Source: Acinetobacter sp. WC-141 (GTDB lineage Bacteria > Pseudomonadota > Gammaproteobacteria > Pseudomonadales > Moraxellaceae). Taken from it: 64,000 bases of DNA. A program made the translations under genes and the position numbers. Within the stretch, counting starts at the first letter, position 1. Each line of letters starts with the position of its first letter. The notes beneath the pieces were generated by a model. It had not been told where the DNA came from and ran no database searches. It saw nothing but the letters and a program-made list of their open reading frames with translations. The stretch covers positions 1 through 64,000 of the forward strand of contig NZ_AMSS01000089.1 of assembly GCF_000313935.1 (NCBI RefSeq), given 5' to 3'. This document shows, in pieces, positions 16,849 through 26,657 of the stretch.

Positions 16849-18501
16849 CTAGCTGGTTTTTCTGTCCAGTTTGATTGAGCTTGCAAGCTCAAGCTGCATC
16901 CTTTTTGCATGTTCATCTTGAGACTGGTTTAAACCAATTTCCGAATCATCATAACCTTGTTGCTCAATTAAATGCGATGGGACTTTGGCATAATCCTGAA
17001 TCAACCATTTCACTAAGCCATAGGTTTGAATCAGAATAATCACGATGAATGGTAAAGCCGTCACAATAGTTGCTGTTTTCATTGTGTCCAAAGGTGCTTT
17101 ACTAAAGATCATGGCAATTGGAACTAAAGTCAGCATGACACACCAGAACAGACGAGCATTTGGCGATGGGTCTTGCCCTTCACTTAAACCACGTGTGCAT
17201 GTTGCTGAAACCGCATAGCCTACTGCATCCATGTGTGCTGCCAAGAACACCACCATAATGCCAAGGAAAATCCACATCATCAGCTTTCCGGCAGGTAACA
17301 GGCTAAGCAATTGACCAATTGCAACCTCACCACCTTGTTGGCTTAAAATTTGCGGTACATTTACAGCTCCATGAATAAAGCTATAAACGCTGTAGTTTTC
17401 AAATACGCCGAAGATAAACCAAAGACCAACGCTGCCACCAATCACCATGGCAAAGATCACTTCTTTAATGGTACGACCTTTAGAAACACGCGTTACGAAC
17501 AGTGCTACACCTGGTGCATATGAAATCCACCACAACCAGTAAAATACAGTCCATTCACGGGTAAATTTGCCATCACCCATTGGGTCGGTAAACAAGCTCA
17601 TATCAACAAAGTTGGTTGCCATTAATCCAAAACTCATTAATGAATTATTCAAAATGAATTGAGTTGGACCAAAACACAGCACATAGATTGCAAACAACAC
17701 GACGCCCAAACACACTAAATGGCTTAAACGCTGCATACCTTTATCCATACCAACGTAAGAACTCAGTGCAAACACAACGGAAACGCCCAAAATAATGATG
17801 ACTTTAGTCATAAAGGTATTTGGGATACCTGTGAGCTGAGACAAAATATTGGTAAATGTCACAGCGGTAAGTACTAACGAAATCGTCAATGCACCAAACA
17901 TGCAAAGCAAAAACATTAAGTCGACTAAACGTCCAACCACGCCAGTTGATTTAAAACCTGTTACAGCCTCGATCACGGAAGCCAGACTTAATCCTTTGTT
18001 TTTTCTCACATGGTAGCTATAGCACAAAGAAATTGATGCCAAAGCATAAATTGCCCAAGCACTTAAGCCTGAATGAAAAAACGAGTAAGCCACGCTATAT
18101 TTCAATGCTTCTGCTGACTCAGGCGGTAAGCTCAAACCTGGAGTTTGATAATAATAGGCCCAGTCCAAAAACCCCCAGTACAGCGTAGAAGACCCAATCC
18201 CTGACAAGATGAACATAAAAATCCATGACATTGTGCTGTATTGAGGCTTTCCCTCACCAAGCTTAATTTTGCCGTATTTACTAAAGGCTAGACCAAAAGT
18301 AAAAATGATAGCTAAAAAAGCAAAAAGTAATACTGGAGTTGTAAATACCGATGTCGTCCACTGCATCCATGTTGCAGCAATCTTGATCGACTCTTGCGAA
18401 TAAATCGCCAAACCAGCAACTGAAGTAAATACAAACAGTAAGCTAATTACGGCAAGAACTTTATCCGTATAAATTTTTGAGTTTTGATTATCCATATCCA
18501 T
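16849..18501 (-). CDS. BCCT-family transporter, probably carnitine
   Basis: Betaine/carnitine/choline transporter, 550 aa, about 12 membrane helices. The family signature is present: WTVFYWLWWISYAPGVALFV with the Trp-rich core, then TRVSKGRTIKEV. The cytosolic C-terminal tail is short and charged, unlike the long osmosensing tails of BetP-like carriers, which fits a catabolic rather than an osmoprotective role. ATG at 18495 (two codons in) is an alternative start; GGAT-type sites serve either. It lies between the malate-type dehydrogenase and the esterase. Confidence 0.9.
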   Translation of the reverse strand: MDMDNQNSKIYTDKVLAVISLLFVFTSVAGLAIYSQESIKIAATWMQWTTSVFTTPVLLFAFLAIIFTFGLAFSKYGKIKLGEGKPQYSTMSWIFMFILSGIGSSTLYWGFLDWAYYYQTPGLSLPPESAEALKYSVAYSFFHSGLSAWAIYALASISLCYSYHVRKNKGLSLASVIEAVTGFKSTGVVGRLVDLMFLLCMFGALTISLVLTAVTFTNILSQLTGIPNTFMTKVIIILGVSVVFALSSYVGMDKGMQRLSHLVCLGVVLFAIYVLCFGPTQFILNNSLMSFGLMATNFVDMSLFTDPMGDGKFTREWTVFYWLWWISYAPGVALFVTRVSKGRTIKEVIFAMVIGGSVGLWFIFGVFENYSVYSFIHGAVNVPQILSQQGGEVAIGQLLSLLPAGKLMMWIFLGIMVVFLAAHMDAVGYAVSATCTRGLSEGQDPSPNARLFWCVMLTLVPIAMIFSKAPLDTMKTATIVTALPFIVIILIQTYGLVKWLIQDYAKVPSHLIEQQGYDDSEIGLNQSQDEHAKRMQLELASSIKLDRKTS

Positions 18502-18521
18502 ACATCCATTTTTGGATGGCG

Positions 18522-19634
18522 TTATTCCATAGCGAATACGTCCATTTTAGTTTCGGCTACACATGATGCAATTGCATCTCCTACCTCATAAGTTTTTGCC
18601 TCACCACCAATATCAGCTGTTTTTGGTCCATTAATTAATACATTCTCAATGGCCTGCATAATATCCTGACCCGCTTGAATGCAGCGTTCATCATCCTCAC
18701 CAAAGAATTCGAACATCATGGCACCCGACCAAATCGCAGCAATTGGATTGGCAATTTGTTTACCGTAAATATCTGGTGCTGAACCATGTACAGGTTCAAA
18801 CAATGATGGGAATTTTCTTTCAGGGTTTAAATTTGCCGACGCGGCTAAACCAATGGTTCCAGTACATGCTGGTCCCAAATCAGAAAGGATGTCGCCAAAT
18901 AAGTTCGATGCCACAACCACATCAAAACGCTCAGGTTGCAAAACAAAACGAGCCGCTAAAATATCGACGTGCTGTTTATCAGCCTGAATTTGAGGATATT
19001 GTTTCGCCATCGCATCAACGCGTTCATCCCAGTACGGCATGCTAACGGCAATACCATTTGATTTGGTCGCTGCGGTAATTTTTTTCGCTTCACGTTGATT
19101 TGCAAACTCAAATGCATAACGCAAAATGCGATCTACGCCATGACGTGTAAATACTGCCTCTTGAAGCACAAACTCTCGGTCTGTTCCTTCAAAAGCTTTA
19201 CCACCAATGGCTGAGTATTCACCTTCACTGTTTTCACGAACTACGTAAAAATCGATGTCGCCCGGTTTTTTACCTACTAATGGACATTTCACACCTGGCA
19301 TTAAGCGCACTGGGCGTAAATTCACATATTGGTCAAAACCACGACGGAACTGGAGCAGTGAACCCCAAAGTGAAATATGATCAGGCACTTTATCTGGCCA
19401 GCCTACAGCGCCAAAATAAATTGCATCATAGCCTTGCAACGTTTCAAACCAGTCATCTGGCATCATTTTGCCATGCTCAAGGTAGTAATCGCAGCTTGCC
19501 CAATCAAATGCATCTAACTGAAGCTCGATACCGTACTTCTCTGCTGCTGCCTTTACAACCTTAATGCCTTCTGGTAGAACTTCTAAACCAATGCCATCGC
19601 CTGCAATCGTGGCAACTTTATATTTTTTTGCCAT
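18522..19634 (-). CDS. Tartrate / D-malate dehydrogenase family enzyme
   Basis: NAD-dependent beta-decarboxylating dehydrogenase of the isopropylmalate/isocitrate fold, 370 aa. AGDGIGLEV at the N-terminus, NLRPVRLMPG (substrate region) and FEPVHGSAPDIYGKQIANP (NAD loop) are visible. The closest named group is TtuC/DmlA (tartrate or D-malate dehydrogenase). In this operon it would convert malate, made from carnitine's C4 backbone, to pyruvate and CO2. First gene of the operon; its start faces the divergent LysR gene across a 103-nt gap. Confidence 0.9.
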   Translation of the reverse strand: MAKKYKVATIAGDGIGLEVLPEGIKVVKAAAEKYGIELQLDAFDWASCDYYLEHGKMMPDDWFETLQGYDAIYFGAVGWPDKVPDHISLWGSLLQFRRGFDQYVNLRPVRLMPGVKCPLVGKKPGDIDFYVVRENSEGEYSAIGGKAFEGTDREFVLQEAVFTRHGVDRILRYAFEFANQREAKKITAATKSNGIAVSMPYWDERVDAMAKQYPQIQADKQHVDILAARFVLQPERFDVVVASNLFGDILSDLGPACTGTIGLAASANLNPERKFPSLFEPVHGSAPDIYGKQIANPIAAIWSGAMMFEFFGEDDERCIQAGQDIMQAIENVLINGPKTADIGGEAKTYEVGDAIASCVAETKMDVFAME

Positions 19635-19671
19635 AAGCTTCCTTCACACCTTCGACTAATATCCTTGTATG

Positions 19672-19693
19672 GCTTAAACATGATGTTTTAAGC
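19672..19693. promoter_or_regulatory. Candidate LysR operator in the carnitine divergent promoter
   Basis: GCTTAAACAT followed directly by or near its mirror ATGTTTTAAGC: a near-perfect dyad with one extra T in the right arm, containing T-N11-A-type symmetry. It lies between the divergent dehydrogenase and LysR genes, the classical place for autoregulation and activation. Confidence 0.5.
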
Positions 19694-19737
19694 GAAAATG
19701 ATCAATAACGGAACTATCACTCCAATGGACACGGATC

Positions 19738-20718
19738 GTGAATAATCTACCTAACCTATCGGATTTAAAGGTTTTTTGCACAGTCGCCAAACTAAAAAGT
19801 TTTGTCGAATCTGCTGAGGAACTTGGGACGTCGCCAGCTTTTATTAGCAAGCGAATTAATATTTTAGAAAACACCTTAAGTTGCAAACTTTTTCATCGCA
19901 GCACACGTCACGTTAGTCTGACCGAGGATGGCAAACTCATTCTTGAGAGAGTTTCGAATATTCTTGAAGAATTTGATGAAGTCTGTGAACTGGTCAATAA
20001 TCCGCTGAGTACACCTACGGGTCGTATGGATATTATTAGTAGCTTTGGTTTTGGCAGAAAGCATATCGCACCAATTTTGTCTAAATTAATGATGCTTTAT
20101 CCAAAGCTCCAGATTCATTTTGACACCATCGACAATACCAAAGACCTGATTCAACACAGTATTGATTTGGACATTAGAATTGGTAATGAAATTGCACCAA
20201 ACATGATTGCAAAGAAGTTAGCTTCTAACTTTCGAATTTTATGTGCAGCACCGAGTTATTTACTTAAACACGGCGTACCAGACAGCATTGAAGACTTGCA
20301 ATCACATGATTGCTTAACAATTAGCGAACGCGATCAATCCTCAGTACTCTGGAAATTTAGACATGCTTCTGAAGATGTCTCAGTACACATTAAACCCCGC
20401 TTTGTTTCAAATAACGGCGAGATTATTCATCAGCTTGCCATAGAAGGTCACGGTATTATTTTCCGGTCAATTTGGGATGTTGCAGATGAATTGATTACCG
20501 GCCAACTTCAGCATATTTTGCCTGAGTACTGGCAAGATGCAGACATCTGGGCCGTTTATCCATCACGACTCAAAAGCTCTTCCAAACTGCAAACCTGTAT
20601 TTTGTTCATTCAAAATGAATTACTTAATCGTTTACAGCACGTTCAAAACCTAAACCGAGGACAACTCATTTCTCCGGCAGTTAAACGAGAGCCACCACCT
20701 GAAAAAGTCTTTCTATAA
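19738..20718 (+). CDS. LysR-type regulator of the carnitine cluster
   Basis: 326 aa from a GTG start; the upstream ATG at about 19724 runs into a stop. The N-terminal winged helix (about 5-65) has the LysR layout (DLKVFCTVAKLKSFVESAEEL, PAFISKRI, LFHRSTRHVSLTEDG). The rest is a periplasmic-binding-type effector domain. Divergent from the catabolic operon and within the tRNA-bracketed island, so it probably senses carnitine or a pathway intermediate and activates the operon. The effector is not shown by the sequence. Confidence 0.9.
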   Translation: MNNLPNLSDLKVFCTVAKLKSFVESAEELGTSPAFISKRINILENTLSCKLFHRSTRHVSLTEDGKLILERVSNILEEFDEVCELVNNPLSTPTGRMDIISSFGFGRKHIAPILSKLMMLYPKLQIHFDTIDNTKDLIQHSIDLDIRIGNEIAPNMIAKKLASNFRILCAAPSYLLKHGVPDSIEDLQSHDCLTISERDQSSVLWKFRHASEDVSVHIKPRFVSNNGEIIHQLAIEGHGIIFRSIWDVADELITGQLQHILPEYWQDADIWAVYPSRLKSSSKLQTCILFIQNELLNRLQHVQNLNRGQLISPAVKREPPPEKVFL

Positions 20719-20754
20719 AAAATGCCCTAAGAGAAGCGTATTCACTTAGGGCAT
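20714..20754. terminator. Terminator between convergent LysR and porin genes
   Basis: ATGCCCTAAG (20722-20731) and CTTAGGGCAT (20745-20754) form a perfect 10-bp stem with a 13-nt loop. On the minus strand TTTTTTAT follows, so it mainly ends the porin transcript. Confidence 0.8.
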
Positions 20755-20771
20755 TAGATTGCTTTTAAATT

Positions 20772-21956
20772 TTAGAAATAATATCCAATTGAGAGATAAA
20801 ACAATTTATCCCAATCATTACTGCTACCTTGTGCCAGACCATTCGCTCCACCTCCCACCATTGGGTCATTTTTACTCATAATATATTCACCTTGAATACC
20901 AATGGCTTTGTAATTAAAATAAACCCCTGCAATTAAACGTTCAGAGTCTTTATAGCCATCCTCATCTTTAAAAAAGCGGCTATGGGAGATATAAGGTTTA
21001 ATGTTTTCAATCTGATGGAATGGTTTAGCAAAAGTATAGTTAATTTCATTGACCAAATATTTACCTTTATTGGCGACTTGATATGGATAATCAAATGCTC
21101 CAATAGTTGAACTATGAGGAAATAAATTATCGCCATTTGTCACATCTTGCTTACCAGCTAAAAACATCCATTGCCATGCTTGATATTGCGTTTGAGCAAA
21201 AACGTTCCATGATTTACGATGACCATCTTCATCTGTTCTTTTATTTTCTAAATCAGAATACCAAACTGACCCACCTAACTCGGTCGAAAAATTTTGAGCC
21301 TTATCAAGCTCAAATTTTCTAGACGCTCGAGCAATCCACATATTCTTTTCTTCAATATTAGTACCTGTGGTTAAATCATCAGCTTCAACAAAATTACCAC
21401 TGTATCTGCTTGAGTCCTTTGAGGTTCCCTTATAGTTCCCTCCATCAGTAGGATAGAATCCTAAGGTTAAATTATATTTATCATCTGCAAATTTATATTT
21501 GATGCCTAAATTATCTATATCTTCTAAACCGACTGTATTTAAAAGCGTCTCGTAATAACTAGATCCCCAAAATTCGCCAAAGCCAAAATCAATGGGCTGC
21601 AAACCTGCCGTGATTCTTTGCTGGTCAGATAACTTATAACCTACCCATGCTTTTTTTAGGAAAATCGCATCACACAAACGATCATATTGATAACAACGTG
21701 CGTCGACACCTGCAATCCAATCTGGATTTTCATAACCTAATACTAATTTAATGTCAGTTAAACGCCAGTCATCATTTTGAGAACCCTCATTTGCATCAAC
21801 TACATAATCCTTATGCAAATAACGGGAGCGCACGGCGCCAGAAACTTTAAATTGCCCCGAATCTAAAGTTGGATCCCCCCAGCTCAAATCAGCCGCAGAA
21901 ACTTCTACTCCCGCAGTTAAACTTAAAATTCCTAAAAATAATAATGACCTTTTCAT
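20772..21956 (-). CDS. Outer-membrane porin-like beta-barrel
   Basis: 394 aa. A signal peptide is clear (MKRSLLFLGILSLTAGVEVSA, cleavage after SA). The rest alternates aromatic and polar residues typical of strands, with many Tyr/Trp girdle residues, and ends LFYLSIGYYF with the terminal Phe recognised by the Bam complex. Best described as a specific porin; I cannot name the subfamily. It lies inside the tRNA-Met-bracketed island, so it may pass carnitine or acylcarnitine across the outer membrane. That role is inferred from position only. Confidence 0.8.
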   Translation of the reverse strand: MKRSLLFLGILSLTAGVEVSAADLSWGDPTLDSGQFKVSGAVRSRYLHKDYVVDANEGSQNDDWRLTDIKLVLGYENPDWIAGVDARCYQYDRLCDAIFLKKAWVGYKLSDQQRITAGLQPIDFGFGEFWGSSYYETLLNTVGLEDIDNLGIKYKFADDKYNLTLGFYPTDGGNYKGTSKDSSRYSGNFVEADDLTTGTNIEEKNMWIARASRKFELDKAQNFSTELGGSVWYSDLENKRTDEDGHRKSWNVFAQTQYQAWQWMFLAGKQDVTNGDNLFPHSSTIGAFDYPYQVANKGKYLVNEINYTFAKPFHQIENIKPYISHSRFFKDEDGYKDSERLIAGVYFNYKAIGIQGEYIMSKNDPMVGGGANGLAQGSSNDWDKLFYLSIGYYF

Positions 21957-22070
21957 GTCTTCAACATCCTTGTTAAGTGTTATAAGAACATGAAGAAATT
22001 GGGCTAGACAAACAATGCCATAACTATGAAGTCGGTCTTTACAAACTGTGTTTAATCAAAAAATGAGTAT

Positions 22071-22097
22071 AAAAAAAGACCACGCAGGAGCGTGGTC
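22071..22097 (-). terminator. Terminator of tRNA-Met copy 2
   Basis: GACCACGC (22078-22085) and GCGTGGTC (22090-22097) form a perfect 8-bp stem with a 4-nt loop, followed on the minus strand by seven T. Confidence 0.9.
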
Positions 22098-22104
22098 TAT
22101 AAAA

Positions 22105-22181
22105 TGGTGGCTATGACGAGACTTGAACTTGTGACCCCCGCATTATGAGTGCGGTGCTCTAACCAACTGAGCTACATAGCC
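22105..22181 (-). tRNA. tRNA-Met (CAT), copy 2
   Basis: Identical in all 77 nt, including CCA, to the copy at 11952-12028, in the same orientation 10,153 bp away. Promoter and terminator architecture are also alike, so the whole transcription unit appears duplicated. Confidence 0.97.
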
Positions 22182-22196
22182 GAAAACTGTGCGCGC

Positions 22197-22225
22197 ATTA
22201 TCTTAGTTTCTTTAATGCACGTCAA
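22197..22225 (-). promoter_or_regulatory. Promoter of tRNA-Met copy 2
   Basis: -35 TTGACG (complement of 22220-22225), 17-nt spacer, -10 GATAAT (complement of 22197-22202), then a GCGC discriminator. The flanks share the AAACTGTG-x-GCGCATTATCT block (plus-strand view) with copy 1. Confidence 0.8.
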
Positions 22226-22245
22226 GAAAATTTTTTAAATAAATT

Positions 22246-22604
<359 letters not shown>

Positions 22605-22628
22605 GGCGCATATTAACAAATTTATTTA

Positions 22629-23388
<760 letters not shown>

Positions 23389-23519
23389 CTAGTACTCTAA
23401 TTGTATTGTGAACCTATTTTAGCAAAAGTTATACATGAGGCGAAATATTCATGTGCAGGAAAAACTTCACCTTAGCATCAGTTTACGGCACAATAGACAT
23501 AATTGTGGAAGTTTGAATT

Positions 23520-23996
23520 ATGGCGAAAGCAACAGTAGTGAAAAAAAACAATGGCGGAACAATCGCACAAAATAAACGTGCCCGTCATGATTATTTTATC
23601 GAAGAAAAATTTGAAGCAGGCATGTCACTTCAAGGTTGGGAAGTAAAATCCTTACGCGCTGGGCGTATGACTTTGACGGAAAGTTATGTGATTTTCAAAA
23701 ATGGCGAAGCATTTTTACTTGGCTCACAAATTCAGCCTTTATTATCGGCTTCGACCCATGTTGTACCTGAAGCAACACGTACCCGTAAGTTATTGCTCTC
23801 CCGACGTCAGCTTGAACACCTGATGGGTGCAGTTAACCAGAAAGGTTACTCATGCGTTCCTTTAGCATGTTACTGGAAAGGTCATTTAGTCAAACTAGAA
23901 ATTGCGCTTGTGAAGGGTAAACAGCTTCATGACAAACGTGCAACTGAAAAAGACCGGGACTGGCAACGCGATAAAGCTCGTATATTTCATAAGTAA
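23520..23996 (+). CDS. smpB: SsrA-binding protein
   Basis: Partner of tmRNA in trans-translation rescue of stalled ribosomes. It is 158 aa with the OB-fold core ([30 protein letters not shown]) and the basic C-terminal tail ending [12 protein letters not shown] that enters the decoding centre. Ribosome site GGAAG upstream. Divergent from coaD and followed by a terminator. tmRNA itself is not in this window. Confidence 0.98.
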   Translation: MAKATVVKKNNGGTIAQNKRARHDYFIEEKFEAGMSLQGWEVKSLRAGRMTLTESYVIFKNGEAFLLGSQIQPLLSASTHVVPEATRTRKLLLSRRQLEHLMGAVNQKGYSCVPLACYWKGHLVKLEIALVKGKQLHDKRATEKDRDWQRDKARIFHK

Positions 23997-24004
23997 TAAA
24001 ATAA

Positions 24005-24028
24005 AAGCCTCTTTTCAGAGGCTTTTTT
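24005..24028 (+). terminator. Terminator after smpB
   Basis: AAGCCTCT and AGAGGCTT form a perfect 8-bp stem with a TTTC loop, followed by TTTT. Confidence 0.9.
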
Positions 24029-24043
24029 ACGTCGTGAATTTCA

Positions 24044-24595
24044 TTAGTTTAATCTATATAAAAGTCCAGCAATATATTCGCCAAACCATTTAGCTGTATC
24101 CAAGTCACCTTGTGGAGGAGTAACTTCAACAGGCGCATTATCCGATTGTGTCATTAAACCTAAACAACTCGATAATCGGTTTAAATCTTTTTCACTATGC
24201 CCTGTCGTCATTAACGGTAAACCAGACCAAAGCATGCCATGTTGCATGGCAAAAATATTTAATTGTTGTAATACTGCTAATTTATCGCCACTCAGTCCAC
24301 CTGAATTTGCAAAGCCAGCCGCAAGCTTGCCTTGCCACATACGTTCTTTCCAACGTTTAGAAGTACTATCCATAAACTTTTTAAAGTCAGCAGTCATACT
24401 TCCCATATAGGTAGGCGATCCGAAAATAATGCCTTGTGATGCATCAAGCGCATCCCAATCAATATGCTCAATATTCATTAAGTGTACTTTCACCCCCATC
24501 ACCTCTGCACCAGCAGCAATAGCAGAGGCCACCTTGGCCGTATGACCATAGGGACTGTGGTAGACAATAGAGAGATGTTTTTCAGGCAAAGACAT
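24044..24595 (-). CDS. Flavodoxin / WrbA-like NAD(P)H-dependent FMN protein
   Basis: 183 aa with a flavodoxin fold. The FMN phosphate loop is YHSPYGHTAKVA (residues about 12-23), the second FMN loop FGSPTYMGSMT (about 60-70), and the third GFANSGGLSGDK. It is shorter than, but similar to, WrbA quinone reductases. Substrate not deducible. Single gene, convergent with smpB, sharing no obvious operon. Confidence 0.85.
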   Translation of the reverse strand: MSLPEKHLSIVYHSPYGHTAKVASAIAAGAEVMGVKVHLMNIEHIDWDALDASQGIIFGSPTYMGSMTADFKKFMDSTSKRWKERMWQGKLAAGFANSGGLSGDKLAVLQQLNIFAMQHGMLWSGLPLMTTGHSEKDLNRLSSCLGLMTQSDNAPVEVTPPQGDLDTAKWFGEYIAGLLYRLN

Positions 24596-24720
24596 AAGAT
24601 TAAAATTTTGAGCGATTTTTTCTATTTTATCATTTTATTAGTGCTTGCTAAACCTACATCTATAAATATGAAATATAAGGTTTGCCCTACTACTTACTAT
24701 AGAAATATTTTCAAATTAAA

Positions 24721-24764
24721 TAAAAACTCTCTTACTTTATTTAATTACTACAAAATAAGAGAGT
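24721..24764 (-). terminator. Terminator after rluD-pgeF
   Basis: ACTCTCTTA (24726-24734) and TAAGAGAGT (24756-24764) form a perfect 9-bp stem with a 21-nt loop; on the minus strand TTTTTATTT follows. It lies 22 nt after the pgeF stop. Confidence 0.75.
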
Positions 24765-24785
24765 GAATTACATCGATTTTATAAC

Positions 24786-25523
24786 TTATATAAAAACGAA
24801 GGTGGCCATACGTCCAGTCTTAGCATCGCGACGATAAGAAAAATATTCATCATTTTGTTTATAAGAACACTGGTCTCCGCCTAAAATCTGTTTCACGCCT
24901 AGATTTTGTAAAATAAAACGTGCAATTGCATATAAATCTGCATGAAATTTATTTGGAGCTGCTCCCTCCACAAAAGCTGTTTCCAACTCAGGATACTTGT
25001 CACAAAAAGCAGCCTTTACTTCAGCCCCGATTTCAAAACAAGGTTGGCTAATCGCAGCTCCTAGCCATGCCCAAGTTGGAGGGGTCTGCATAGCGGCAAC
25101 CGTATTTTCAACAATCCCACCCGCTAAACCACGCCAACCCGCATGCAAGTTTGCGACCTCGGTACCTTCGGCATTACCTAACACGACAGGTAAGCAATCA
25201 GCGGTCATCATCATTAAAGCATGACCTTTGGTTTGAGTGACCAAACCATCACCAATTAAAGCCTTAAAAGGAATTTGTTCATTTACAGTATGGCAAATCG
25301 TACTATGTGTTTGAGTCATCCATGTCATTTTTTTAACACCGAACTTAGCAAACTCATCTAGCAATATCATGCGATGTTGCTGAACACGTTGTGTCTCATC
25401 ATTAACATGTAAAGCCAGATTAAAGCCAGACAGCTCATGTTGATCTGTTGCTAATGCTAAAGGGTGTTGAACACGTGTCTGTCCTACACATACGCCTTGA
25501 GGTAAACCTTGAACAAATTCCAT
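24786..25523 (-). CDS. pgeF: Laccase-domain multicopper polyphenol oxidase / purine nucleoside phosphorylase
   Basis: YfiH/YlmD family, 245 aa from ATG at 25523, which has AAGGA at good spacing and follows the rluD stop by 10 nt; an upstream start would overlap rluD without a better site. Metal-site residues are visible: TADCLPVVL, NLHAGWRGLAGGIVENTV and GAAISQPCFEIG. The family has been linked to removal of an off-pathway peptidoglycan precursor, to copper-dependent polyphenol oxidation and to purine nucleoside cleavage. The rluD-pgeF pairing is typical, and in some species bamD lies next to them, as here. Confidence 0.92.
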   Translation of the reverse strand: MEFVQGLPQGVCVGQTRVQHPLALATDQHELSGFNLALHVNDETQRVQQHRMILLDEFAKFGVKKMTWMTQTHSTICHTVNEQIPFKALIGDGLVTQTKGHALMMMTADCLPVVLGNAEGTEVANLHAGWRGLAGGIVENTVAAMQTPPTWAWLGAAISQPCFEIGAEVKAAFCDKYPELETAFVEGAAPNKFHADLYAIARFILQNLGVKQILGGDQCSYKQNDEYFSYRRDAKTGRMATFVFI

Positions 25524-25533
25524 ATACGCGTCC

Positions 25534-26586
25534 TTAATATGCAGCGTTTTCTGAACGTAACACATCCACTAAATGCGTAAAATCTTCAGGCCACGGCGCT
25601 TCAAATAGCATTTCTTCACCAGTACGAGGGTGTTTTAAGCCCAATTTAGCTGCATGCAATGCTTGGCGCTTAAAACCACGCAAAGTATCAATGAGTAATT
25701 CAGACGCTCCTGCTGGTACACGTACACGGTTCATATAGATCTGATCACCGATCAGTCCATAGCCGATATAACTAAAATGGATACGAATCTGATGAGTTCG
25801 ACCTGTTTCAAGACGAGCTTGTACACGAGTAAAATCTTTAAAGCGTTCTTTTACATTGTAATGGGTCACCGCATCTCGTCCGCCCGGTAAAATCGCCATT
25901 TTCACACGGTCAACAGGATGACGTTTAATAGGTTCATCAATAGTACCGCCAGCAATAATATTTCCATAAACAACTAGGTCATATACACGGTAAACCGATT
26001 TGTTTGCCAACTGTTTACTTAAAGAAAATTGTGCTTCAAGGCTCTTGGCAACAACTAACAAACCGCTTGTATCTTTATCAATACGATGTACTAAACCAGC
26101 GCGAGAAAGTTCCGACAATTTTGGGAAGTGATAAAGCAAGGCATTCACTAAAGTTCCAGAACTATTACCAGCCCCTGGATGCACGACCATGCCAACTGGT
26201 TTATTAATGACTAAAATGTCGTCATCTTCATAAACAATATTAAGTGGAATATTTTCAGGTTGACTTGTGGTCTGTGCTTCGAGCTCAACTTCGAGTGTAA
26301 GTAGCTCTGTGCCTTCACAACGGTGCTTAGGCTTGACAATGTTACCATTCACCAACAGATGGCCATCCTTCAACCATTGTTTAAGCTTTTCACGTGAAAA
26401 CTCATTCCACACCAAGGCTGCTACCTGATCGATACGTTGTCCCAGATAGGTTTCATCTAACTGAACTTGCAACGATAAACGTGTTGCAGTTGCATCAGAA
26501 GTATGGTTATCTGCATCCTCAGAATCTTCAAGTAAATTGAAGTCGGTTTCAGATAAGTTTGTGTTTGAAGATTGTGCTGAAGTCAT
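25534..26586 (-). CDS. rluD: 23S rRNA pseudouridine synthase D
   Basis: Makes pseudouridines in helix 69 of 23S rRNA. It is 350 aa. An S4 RNA-binding domain (about 45-105, FSREKLKQWLKDGHLLVNG) precedes the RluA-type catalytic domain, with Asp170 in HRIDKDTSGLLVVAKS as the nucleophile. The N-terminus (1-35) is longer and more acidic than in E. coli. Divergent from bamD, the arrangement seen in many gammaproteobacteria. Confidence 0.96.
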   Translation of the reverse strand: MTSAQSSNTNLSETDFNLLEDSEDADNHTSDATATRLSLQVQLDETYLGQRIDQVAALVWNEFSREKLKQWLKDGHLLVNGNIVKPKHRCEGTELLTLEVELEAQTTSQPENIPLNIVYEDDDILVINKPVGMVVHPGAGNSSGTLVNALLYHFPKLSELSRAGLVHRIDKDTSGLLVVAKSLEAQFSLSKQLANKSVYRVYDLVVYGNIIAGGTIDEPIKRHPVDRVKMAILPGGRDAVTHYNVKERFKDFTRVQARLETGRTHQIRIHFSYIGYGLIGDQIYMNRVRVPAGASELLIDTLRGFKRQALHAAKLGLKHPRTGEEMLFEAPWPEDFTHLVDVLRSENAAY

Positions 26587-26657
26587 TTGATCATTGAGAT
26601 AAAAGTGGTTTAATAGCGCAATTGTAGCTCATTGCCCAACATAACAGAGGAGTTTTT

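Noticed and set aside
25524..25565. Longer pgeF start
   Set aside because: It would overlap rluD; the ATG at 25523 has AAGGA and matches family length.
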